64,000 nt of DNA. Origin: Haemonchus contortus. Lineage: Eukaryota > Nematoda > Chromadorea > Rhabditida > Trichostrongylidae. Positions 35,601-44,815 of the stretch are shown here, one piece after another (position 1 is the first letter of the stretch; each line of letters opens with the position of its first letter). The stretch is from assembly GCA_000469685.2 (NCBI GenBank), contig LS997564.1, forward strand, positions 7,652,591 through 7,716,590, written 5' to 3'. The position numbers and the translations under genes were made by a program. Below the pieces are notes generated by a model. That model had not been told where the DNA came from, did no database searches, and saw nothing but the letters and a program-made list of their open reading frames with translations.

Positions 35601-36079
35601 TTGGAGGCGAGTCTTGGCGAAACCCAGTGAGCCCTCTCTGGCTTAGTTCAGCTTATACGAACCATTCTCCTAAAAGAGTGAAGAAGTGCGCTGGGTTTTG
35701 TCATGACTGGTCGCCAACTCAACTAAAACCAACCGAACCTATATTTTCAGATATCGTTCCTCCCACATTGCCAACCAGACGACCTCTCGATTTCCTGCCC
35801 GCCGCCCCCACTCCTTGCGAGACGGAAGGATCGTTAGACGATTCAGAAGCAGCTCATATGGAAACGCCTACGGGTGGCACAGCCACCTGTGCTATGTGAG
35901 TAAGATGGAGTTTAGTTTGAGCTATGAGCTTCTTCAACGTAAGGCTCTCGACAGTTGAGCAAGTTATACTCAGCCCTCCGACTGATTTTGTTTTCTTCCA
36001 GATCAGAAGCTCTTCGTCGCTTAATTTCGAAGCGTCAAGAGTACAGATGTGGGCGCCACAAAAGGAGGGAGTTCATGAG
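29626..36079 (+). CDS. Large multi-exon protein, unrecognised (start missing)
   Basis: Phase-consistent exons: 29626-29726, 29899-29936, 29986-30170, 30272-30303, about 30492-30561 (start uncertain, 30463 possible), 30671-30770, 30901-31033, 31730-31757 (28-base microexon), 32583-32670, 34177-34252, 34495-34532, 35293-35895, 36002-36079. Peptide samples: DPTFKQDVQSVDVAQRQPSA, TGEWHFMKIHDCNTRLFSQV, DLHEGLLARNSYVIFMLRG, RVNTFRKEELIVERDLLMTT, VPNQPRFAGSGDNITRMERA, EALRRLISKRQEYRCGRHKR. The first part looks globular. The exon at 35293 encodes a Pro/Ser/Thr-rich, probably disordered, region preceded by an Arg-rich motif. No signal peptide or membrane helix is seen. I cannot name the family. The first exon here starts mid-codon, so at least one exon lies upstream. 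The gene probably continues through the tandem cassette array to about 38.9 kb. Confidence 0.6.
31373..31399 (+). repeat. (TTTTC)n microsatellite
   Basis: About five cttttc units within an intron of the large gene. Confidence 0.85.
33028..33117 (+). repeat. Short tandem duplication in intron
   Basis: Two diverged head-to-tail copies of a unit of about 43 bases (cctttggagtgtgcttcttctc and cctttggggtgtgctctctt). Confidence 0.75.
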
Positions 36080-36699
36080 GTACGATCCTTATTACTTTGA
36101 ACTTATTAGGAACGATAGCTATCGATCTTCGCTTGGGAGCAGTGGTAACTTCCTCTTGCCACTAACTCCCAATAGTATTAGTCCCGATTCCATTTTTGTG
36201 TTGCTTCTGACATACCCAACCATATCAATAAATCAAGTGGGTATTTCAGCTGGTCGTGAACTTCAATCGAAGAAGAGCAATGGGAAGGAATTCATGCCAT
36301 TCCTTTCTGAATTCGTGCCTAGCACGATCCTCATCAACGGTTGTCACCATTCAGTACATTTCATGGTGTCGAGTTTCTCATTTTTCCTTTGGATGAGTGT
36401 AGCTGAAGAACGGGACCTCTTCGGATCGCTGCCAAATTGAAATGGTGAGAGTTTTTCTAAATCAGCAGAGGTTTCTCTTTCCGACAGTCTTCTCCCAAGT
36501 CCAACTGCCGGGACCGGGTAATCGCTTGACTACGTGCGTCGCTTAACTTTCAGGCATTGGAGCCAGGACCTTCTGGCGCATTACTGTAGGAAGTACTGTA
36601 GTGTTCCTAAAGTGAAATTTCGCTCCCAACTATAGATGGGTGTTGACACAAATCAATTCCCACTCTAACTCTAAGCAGTCTAACAAGAAGTGGAGGAGA
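36080..36699. other. Intron or uncertain exons of the large gene
   Basis: A plus-strand frame runs on past the donor at 36080 to 36440, but its content beyond the donor is less protein-like. A candidate small exon lies after the acceptor ending near 36553 (gcattggagccaggacc). Not resolved. Confidence 0.3.
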
Positions 36700-37930
36700 G
36701 CTGGAGAAGTCGAGACTTTCGTGAGTTACTGAACCCAATTCAGGTCACCGTCCTGTCACTACACCGACGTGACGTCACCTATCCTATAGATTCGCGATCC
36801 AATCGGGGATCGAGGGTGGGTCCCATCGTCATTCGTTGTCGTCTGTTGTGTTTATTAACTTATGGTAGCTGATTTAGATAGGCTCACCGTTCACGTCAGC
36901 ATCACATCATCGACGACAGGTGTGTCATATTCATTTAGCTGCATGTTACAAAGGAAGTGTGAAAAATAGAAGCTGATGGCTCATGGAGCATTCGCCCACT
37001 AGTTAAGGTAAGGTCGATTTTACCCACTCTGGTTGGAATGAAAAGCTTACTGCACGAGTTACTGAAACTGTTTCAGGTTAACGATCTATCGGTCCGTGGA
37101 CGTGAGTCACCTACCCTGGTCAAAGAGCGATCCGATCAGGGATCAAGGGTGGGCATACCTGTAATAAACTAATGTGTATTCCTATTGTATCTATTACTCA
37201 TATCAGCGATTTCAGGTAGACCTCATTGTCCACGATGCGAAACCCTCCACATTCTTCTCAACTCCAACCAGATGAAGTGTTTCTCATCAACCAGCTGTAA
37301 TTACTGTGGAAATACCTGGCATGGAAGCAGTCACGCAAGAGCTGAAGTTAGGCCCAATCCACTTACTTCGAGTTGGTAGTCTTATTGTTTTTCCCCATAA
37401 AAATCTTAATGAGTCAGTCAACCTTCTTTAGGGCTCTGTCCTATCGGCTCTAGCGAAAAGCAGCACACCTATCCAGGCAACAGATGATCCTATAAGGGAT
37501 CAAGGGTGGGTTGATTATTGTGCGCACACGGTTGTCTGTTGAATCATCTCACTTATATCAGTGGATTTAGATAGCTTCCATAGTTTACCATGCCCTGCCC
37601 GACCATTGATCATCCAATCGACACCACCAAATGTGAAGGGATCGGGCCAGGAATAGTCGCTCAGAAGCGTGGGTAGGCCAAACTCACTCTCATTGATCGA
37701 ATTGATAGTGATATTGTTTTTCTGAGTCAGCAAACATATTTCAGATCGCAGTTCTTTCAAATCCTGTGACAAAACAGTAGCTTATCCGAGCGCGATCCAA
37801 TCGCGGATCAAGGGTAGGTATACCTATATTGTAACGTCCTCTGTTGTCCATTAACTTATGAAAGTCGATTTAGATAGGCCACGTCGTCTGCCACGCGACT
37901 CTCCGCCAGTCGCCCAAAAGCCAAGGTGAG
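36700..37930 (+). repeat. Four tandem copies of an exon-intron-exon cassette
   Basis: Four diverged units at intervals of 332, 357 and 309 bases. Each has a conserved block at 36796-36815, 37128-37148, 37485-37505 and 37794-37813 reading DPI(G/R/R/A)D(R/Q)G in one frame and ending at a GTGGG/GTAGG donor. Each block is followed 84-92 bases later by an acceptor (gatttagatag or gatttcaggtag) opening a second exon at 36882, 37220, 37575 and 37878. Differences in the Pro and Ile codons are third-position and silent, which argues that the blocks are or were coding. The second exon of unit 2 (37220-37346) encodes a Cys-rich segment, HCPRCETLHILL, then MKCFSSTSCNYCGNTWHG. The 5' parts of units 1 and 2 are open in one frame, while units 3 and 4 are partly disrupted. 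Confidence 0.65.
37220..37346 (+). CDS. Cys-rich cassette exon of the large gene (possible zinc-binding)
   Basis: 127 bases, acceptor gtag before 37220, donor GTTAGG after 37346. It encodes GPHCPRCETLHILLNSNQ, then MKCFSSTSCNYCGNTWHGSS. The CxxC, MxC and CxxC...W spacing is reminiscent of the RING2/Rcat part of RBR ubiquitin ligases, but key positions differ and no RING1 or IBR exon was found. A plain zinc ribbon is equally possible. The other three units do not encode this Cys pattern. Confidence 0.4.
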
Positions 37931-38747
37931 GCCGTTCTTTCTTACTTTTATAAGATTAAATGCTTTTTTTGTTGTTCGCTGTATGGAATGACCCTCCTTA
38001 TACTATTCTTGGTGAAAATCGGTCGCGGCAACTATCTGCTTTTGCCTGCATCTACTTTATAATGATCGCCTCAGCCGACGTCTCCATTCCATCTTGCCCC
38101 TTTGTCTTCTTTTCCTACTTATTGTTGATTCGAATAGAAGCTTTTCTTGCTAGTTGGTGTCGGTATCCTTTATATTCAAATATATTTTAGATTTTATATT
38201 TTTATATGCGGAGGGCATTCCTGATGTGTTAGTTTGTGGGCATGGTGATGATTAGTTTTGTTTGTCGTACTTTCCTAATAGCCCGATTTACTTCCAATTT
38301 CTCATTCTGTAGTTTGGATCCCAGTTTGGAATTAATCGCATTGGTTTTGTTATGCTCACTGCACAGTAAATAACCCGGTTCCCTGAGCGCCATGACTAAC
38401 ATTCTAGCCTCTCTATGAAATCGATCGCTCCAATAATCGATTAATGCTATAAAGTGATTGCAAGTTCAATAAATAGAGTCGTTTCCCTATTAGGTTGTGA
38501 GCTTCTCTAATGCGCTAGTTTTTGCTCATGATCATGATTACCATCATTTCAATCTATTTCATCGAGGGTCTTTTTAAGTAATCAATAAATAATCAATAAT
38601 AATGTTTGTTGTTTTTCAAAGCTTCTTGAGCTTGCTAAACAAAAATAACCTCTCCTTCCGTGGAAGAGTTCTCATTACTGAATACATACATACCTCTAGC
38701 TGATCACAAATTTGCCTTTATCAATTTGGTAACTTTCACCCTTTCAG
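37931..38747. other. Probable intron of the large gene
   Basis: AT-rich, no exon recognised between the last cassette unit and the acceptor at 38747. Confidence 0.4.
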
Positions 38748-38959
38748 TGAAGTGCTACCCAATGAATGGCAATGGTCGTGGTTCCTTCTCTGGCATTACC
38801 TGTGATGCACCAGTGATGTCGTTTGAAACTGGTAATGGGCGGCTGTTCAACGGCGGCGAATTCCAACTTGTAGAAGAAGAAGGCTTGAAGGAAAGGTGTG
38901 CTTTTAAACCTATTAACATGCATGAAACTCTAAAATAACTCGTCCATTCTTTCAGGTGA
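38748..38959 (+). CDS. Probable 3' exons of the large gene
   Basis: The exon 38748-38895 follows a good acceptor (accctttcag) and encodes KCYPMNGNGRGSFSGITCDA, then FETGNGRLFNGGEFQLVEEE. The donor GTGTG after 38895 and an acceptor ending at 38955 give a stop immediately (AG|G TGA). If that intron is not removed, the frame ends at 38938 instead. The incoming phase does not match the last cassette exon as I placed it, so the connection to the upstream gene is not proven. Family not recognised. Confidence 0.45.
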
Positions 38960-39075
38960 TGCCTCGAAGCCTCGGTCTTCCAGCGTCGGACGATGGACGA
39001 CATTTTTTTTGTTGTGTATTTTTTGTTGTGTACTGAGGTGACTGGTAGAGTTGGACGCTCTGGGATGGCAGCCAT

Positions 39076-39145
39076 GAGGGGTGGGGGAGAGGGGGGGAGG
39101 GTAGGGTAGGGGGAGGGGAGGGGTTAGGGAGGGATGCTGGGAGGG
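39076..39145 (+). repeat. G-rich tract with G-quadruplex potential
   Basis: More than eight runs of three or more G within 70 bases (gggggagagggggggagggt and following). A further pure G run of about 15 lies at 39237-39251. Confidence 0.8.
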
Positions 39146-39251
39146 TTCCGTTACAATTAACATTCTTAGTGTTCTTGATGGATGGTACATACCAGGGGTG
39201 GGATCATAGTAATCTTTTTGGTTGGTAACACGTATGGGGGGGGGGGGGGGT

Positions 39252-39984
39252 GAGGTGTTATAGATACTATTTTTGGTTTTTGTACTTAATGGGTCTTGCT
39301 GCTCATAAATCATTTGGGGCTGTTTACGTACTCATCACTAAGTCTAAAACTTTTCGTTGTTATCTATTAACAGGGGTCCAATTACGCGGAATGGCTATCG
39401 TGATCACTTCTCATCCGTATTCAGAAAGAAATATAGCGGCTTTTGGTTCTTAGCATCAATGATTCCGATGGTTTTTGGCTGTCGTAGGCAAAAGAAGTAG
39501 TATCAAAAAATGAGAAAACTGTGTAATTTCGGGGACAAATTTTTTCCATCAAATCTTTGCATCATGGCTGAAACCATGGGGCACTGCGTTTACCGGTTGA
39601 ACGCTCGTGTGTTTAGGTAATCAAAATTTAAGCAGGGAAGTTGCATTTTTCTGCATTCTCTTGACTCTGAAGTGAGTTTGGCTTCCAATTAAATTCTTTA
39701 TTTATCCAAAGCCTTTAAAAATTATCGAAATTTCGTGAACATTGTTGTTTCGCTCAAAAATGTGCTAGCGCTTTTTCTTGAAGGTGGCAATATTTTCAAT
39801 TTCTGAGATTACGATAGAATTTCGCGTAATTAAAGTCTTGGGCCACGGGACTAAGGGGTAGCCAATAGTTTCGCACAATTTCGCACAAGCAAAGGGCGGG
39901 GAAGGGGGGGGGGGACCTGGGGTAGTCTCTTATTCTTTCTTACCCACCATCTCTTGAGCGTCCATATTTTAACAGTCACCTCGA
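39252..39984. other. Intergenic, no gene seen
   Basis: Short frames only; a run of about 11 G lies at 39905-39915. Confidence 0.4.
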
Positions 39985-40482
39985 TATTCCACCCTAAGTT
40001 TTCCCTAACGGTACAGAAGGCGTGTCCTTCTGAAGAATTCGACCCTTCCGCGATGAATCCCTGCGCATTGTTCCCCGCGGATGGACTCGACTCAACGGCG
40101 TCCACGGAGGTTGACGAGTCTTGTGTGCCGGTAGCTCCCCTTCGACCTGCTATCTCATTTTTCCTATGTGATCAATGACGCCTCACTCTTGGAATGCACC
40201 CCACCGGCTGCGCTCCCGCAGTAACGGCTCTGGAAGGGAAAACGCCTCATCCTCTATAAATACAATCTGGCTGTGTAAAAAGTAGTTGAGATCGGTTTTG
40301 TGTCTCTCAAGGTCATGTTCGCCATTCGTAATCGATTTCTATTGGATCTGGAAGACCACGGACGCTAGATGTCGACCTCTCAAACTACCGGGGAGAAGAA
40401 TAGATGGGGATTTCTATCTCAAACCTTCTACATAACTTTTCTGATGGTTCGTTATAATCAGTGGGAAGTTCTGAACTGTTTA

Positions 40483-40878
40483 GACGGCCGAGGATCCGTG
40501 AACTTCTCCCCTAACACGGCGTCGCAGACGCCGCACCCGCCGCCTATCGCGGGATTGCGATGGAAGATTGGAGCGCGCGATTTGTGAGGTAGGGAGTCCT
40601 TTAATTATTTGAATTGGCTGGCCGCTCTTTTCAATTCCAATGCGGTATTGATCGTCGTTTATATAGGAGGGGTCATTCTAATTAATCAAGCCTAATAAGC
40701 ACAAAAACGAAACACAAACAGAAGAAAAAACGATTAGATCTAATAAAAAAGCAAGCCAGTCAACGAAAAATTCCGCGTCCTATCGATTGGCGGGAGTACG
40801 GTAATTGCAGTGACATTTGCCGCATGCCGCAAGGGAGAATGCCGCGATAGGGGAGAAGTTCCGTTACCCGACGGCCGA
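40483..40878. mobile_element. Mutator-type MITE, copy B (inside left arm)
   Basis: The body is 40492-40869, 378 bp, the same length as the copy at 22854-23231 and nearly identical. It is flanked by perfect 9-bp duplications GACGGCCGA (40483-40491 and 40870-40878). The right arm of the surrounding inverted repeat preserves the empty site (44321-44332, inverted), which independently confirms the insertion and the target duplication. Confidence 0.93.
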
Positions 40879-41398
40879 TAGTGGTTTGCATATCGGTCGA
40901 GATCGTCCCATTCGAAGTTCGGCTTGACAGCCATTACGTTGACTGCTCGCTCAGACTTCATGATTTCACAGAGACCCATGCTACCCTTTTGCTCTCCCTC
41001 AGCTTTCCAGTGTCTGACCTTTCAGACGCTTCGCCTAAGTGTCAGGGACATCACGTCAACCCGTTTCCGAGTGCAACCTCTGCTTCTGGACGATTGAGTT
41101 CTTCAAGAATTCATGAGTAATTGCGCGGAACTTCGATTAACGTGAGTTGCTTCGTTTTCGTCTCCATTTCTTCATTGAATATCGTCATTGTTAATTGTTG
41201 CCGTTACGATTTTTCATCGAATAATCCATTCAAAGAATATCTAATCGCTTATGATTTCGCTTTTCTAGTAAGCTGAGTTTTTGGAAAATGTTCAATAATA
41301 TTTCTATACAATAGGTAAAGAAAAACTACAAATTTTTGACTGATTCGTGGGGTCTGCGCTAACAGTAGTCTTATAATTTACAACAGACAGCAGGAATC

Positions 41399-41900
41399 TT
41401 GCTAACATTGCTCAAAGTTCCTCTTTATCATGTCTGTGTCGAGGTGCTCGGGCGATGGGGTATGTTCCTTGGAGTGCTGCGGATGGAATGGACCAGTTCT
41501 AAAGTCGACTCTTCTCTGGCGGTATCATCGTCGCGGCAGTGGCGGAGAACGTTGTCTGAATCGAACGAATATAAGGAACAGTTGGGTTTTCCGGAAGTGA
41601 ACAGAACGGAAGGATTGGCGACACCCTAGTTCTAGTCACTTGATATCCTCAAATGGGCTCATTGAGCTGTCGTAGTCGTAACGGGAAAGTTTTTAATCTG
41701 CCCGTTCTTGAGATAGGAAGTTTGTTCTGGCAATTTCGGTCGTCGAAATAATCAATAGGCAAAGTGCTTAATCGATGGAGGGTGGTCCTTGAAGTGCTGC
41801 GGATGGATTGGAGGCGGTTGCAAGGTCTGATCTTCCTTGGTGGCATCGTCGTCGCAGTAGAATGAGAACTGAACGAATACAAAGAACAATTGGATTTTTT
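41399..41900. repeat. Diverged tandem duplication in centre of long inverted repeat
   Basis: Two direct copies of about 150 bases share gaagtgctgcggatgg-type words, then ggtatcatcgtcgcggcagt against ggtggcatcgtcgtcgcagt, and cgaacgaatataaggaacag against tgaacgaatacaaagaacaa; offset about 330 bases. Confidence 0.7.
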
Positions 41901-42709
41901 GAAAGCTACTAAAACTTCCTCTGCTTGCCTTCATCCCGTACCGTCGCAGGGTCCGCCATTATTGTTAGTCGTTCTTCCTCATATCTACAGTATTCTCGAC
42001 ACTACTTCGTACTATCGTAGACGTTGTTCTCTCGTCTTCATCTCGGTAGGAGCTATTCCCATGAAAGTTTTGCTTTGGCGTCTTCGTTTTTAATCCGGTC
42101 CAGTTGCGTCGAACCGCTAGTCAATCTGAGCATCTCCACTTCAGCGGAGTGTCAGTTGTACTTCACGATTACCACTTATGGGTCAGCGCTCTCTGCCGTA
42201 GGTCATTGTGGACCTCACTACTGTCCTGCTCGCCTTTCCCTTAAGCGTCCTAGAGCGCCACTGATCGCAGAGGATTACATGGGACTCCCTCCTCTTCACC
42301 CATGTCGCGTTTATTCCGGCTTTTACAGACTGGTTCACACCCGACTAGCGGCTAGGCCTGGTTCTTTCGAAACGTGGCGAACGAAAGGAGTGCTGGCGTC
42401 ACCATGATTATCGTTCGTTGGCGGTTCATGACGGAGCCGCTGTTGAATTTAGTTCATACCTCCATAGGCTATATGAGGGGACGAGCTGTTTGGAGAGCGT
42501 CGATATCTGCTGTAGTAGTAGCCAGATCAGTACTTTAAAAATCTGATGAGTTATGAATATGACGACGACGAGGGAGGAGATTTCGCGGAAGCGGGTAAGG
42601 TCTTCATTGTAAGTGTTCGTGGTAATCGATGTTCGCTTTGTGGAGGCGTGCTCGAATCATGAATCATAATCATACTCAAACGATGGGAGTAAAGGGAGTA
42701 ACGACCGGT

Positions 42710-42830
42710 TAATAACGATTTAGCCGTTATTGCTGGGGATGTGAACGTGAAGACAACAACGGGAGGTTGGAGGTTTCAAGCTTGGGGTAATCAAACGTAA
42801 TCGGAATAGACCCGATTCGAGTTGGATTCC
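42710..42830 (+). pseudogene. Possible LINE endonuclease scrap
   Basis: One frame reads LAVIAGDVNVKTTTGGW, which resembles the GDFN-containing core of the endonuclease domain of non-LTR retrotransposons (here GDVN). No other motif of the domain is recognisable nearby. Weak call. Confidence 0.25.
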
Positions 42831-44815
42831 GTCTTGCAGGGACAACGAGTCCAGAATGGCGTCAGTGCAGGCAACTGTTCAACTGTTTGTTTGTTAAACT
42901 TTTTCATTTCGAGAATCGACATGATAGAGAGACTTAAAATGTGAAAATAGAGAAGATAAAATTAGGTTGGAGCGCATAGCCACCCTCAATGGGCCAGCAG
43001 GAGCAGAGCCTTCGACAATTAAGAATTAGCACTATTAAATGTAAACTCCCCTTTTAGAATAGCTATAAGCGTGTAAAATCTTTTGAAGATGGTTCTCTCG
43101 GGGCTATAGCTTCTTCGATCTAATATCAACCCTTCTCGGATTCTGGAGTATGGATTACCCGCGGGCGAGCCTAGAATATTAACAAGAACGAGCTCACTTC
43201 GACCCTGTCGCCTTACAGGTAGCGGTGTTCCATGTCTTGGGTTAATATAATCCACCTTGAAGGGGTCGCCTTCAATCTCATGGTTACCTGATCAACTCTT
43301 TTTCCAGGGATTCTGGCTTTAATTGACCTTTAATGCTTTGTTTTCATTGCCCTGGCTTTTTAGCTTTCTCCTGATCGCCCCGAGTACCTTTTTGCTTGAA
43401 ATCGTTGTTTAATCGGCGTTCAAATTGTCCCCTTCATTTGTGGGAAGGGCCACTTTTAACTGGTTCCATGCGTGTGCTGCTGCGTACATCGCGGATATGG
43501 GGTGCAGGGCGTTCTTTCGGTGAAATTATGATAAACACCTCTTGGTGCAGTATGGTCGTGTGCGTTGCGTTCGGAAAACTTTGTTCCCCCATGCGCTCTC
43601 ACTACGAAACGGGGGTATTAACTATTGAATTTATTAGGCCATTCTGTGAAATCAAACCTGTTTATCCACTTTCTTTCCATCTTCCCTTAGTGGTCTCCAT
43701 AGAATAAGGGCATTATTTTCAATAGCATTTACTCCCGGAAATTACCTGAGCGATACCCCTGATTTTTGCAAATATCCCTTCGTTCCTGTTGTCGGAGTAG
43801 GTGGGAGCGGTTGAGTTTGAGTCCAACTTGTTGAGATTTGACGGGAAAACCTTTCCAGCTATGTTAGCGCGTTTTCTGCTGTCTATTTTGAGCATTATTG
43901 AACATTTTTCAAAAGTTCAGCTTACTAGAAAAGCGAAACCAGTAGCGAGCAGATATTTTTTGAATGGATTATTCGATGAAAAATCGTAATGGCAACAATT
44001 AACAAAGACGACATTTAACGAAGAAATGAAGACAAAACGAAGCAACTCACGACTCAATCGAAGTTCCGCGTAAAAACTCATGAATTCTCGAAGAACTCAA
44101 TCATCCAGAAGCAGAGGTTGCAGTTGAAATCGGGTTGACGTGGTGTCCCGGACGCTTAGGCGAAGCGTCTGAGAGATCAGACACTGGAAAGCTCACTGAG
44201 AGCAAATCGGCAGCATGAAGTTCTGTGCAATCATGAAGTCTGAGCGAGCAGTCAACGTAATGGCTGTCAAGCCAAACTTCGAATGGAACGATCTCGACCG
44301 GTATGCAACCACTATCGGCCGTCTAAACAGCTCAGAACTTGCCACTGATTATAATGAACCCTCAGAAAAGTTATGTAGAAGGTCTGAGCTAGAAATCCCG
44401 ATCTATTCTCCTTCTCGGTAGTTTGAGAAGTCGACATCTAGCGTTCGTGGTCTTCCAGATCCAATACAAATCGACATCGAATGACCTTCATGACCATGAT
44501 AGACCCAAAACCGATCTCAACGGCTATTTACAGAGCCAGTTTGTATTTATAGACGATGCGGCGTGCTCCCTTCCAGAGCCGTTGCTCCGGGGGTGCAGCC
44601 GGCGGGGTGCATTCCATCAGTGGGCCGTCATTGATTACACTGGGAGAATGAGACAGCAGTTCGGAGGGGGGCTATCGGCACACAAGACTCGTCCAACCTC
44701 TGTGGACGCTGGAGAACATCGACGAGTCGAGAGGCCATCGGTGGGGAACCGAAGAGAACGCGCGTGCGCGAGCGTGGGGGGAAGGGGTAGGAGAAAACTT
44801 AGGGTGGGAACACAA

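Larger units (their letters stand above)
39985..44815. mobile_element. Long inverted-repeat element, about 4.8 kb, arms of about 1 kb
   Basis: The left arm (about 39985-41420) and right arm (about 43800-44815) are inverted copies. Matching blocks: ccaccctaagttttc; ggttgacgagtcttgtgtgc; ttgacagccattacgttgac; aacctctgcttctgg; cttttctagtaagctgag; ctaacattgct. The left arm carries a 378-bp Mutator-type MITE absent from the right arm, plus a short extra block near 41279-41385. The centre (about 41430-43790) has no intact frame. The arms are too long for a simple MITE. No target duplication was found. Alternatives are a fold-back transposon or an inverted segmental duplication. Confidence 0.8.

Noticed and set aside
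37220..37346. Calling the large gene a parkin-type E3 ligase
   Set aside because: Only a loose cysteine pattern in one cassette exon; no ubiquitin-like, RING1 or IBR region is visible in the other exons.
39985..44815. Assembly artefact explaining the inverted repeat
   Set aside because: Arms differ by many substitutions, small gaps and a MITE insertion, so they are real diverged copies rather than a duplicated contig end.
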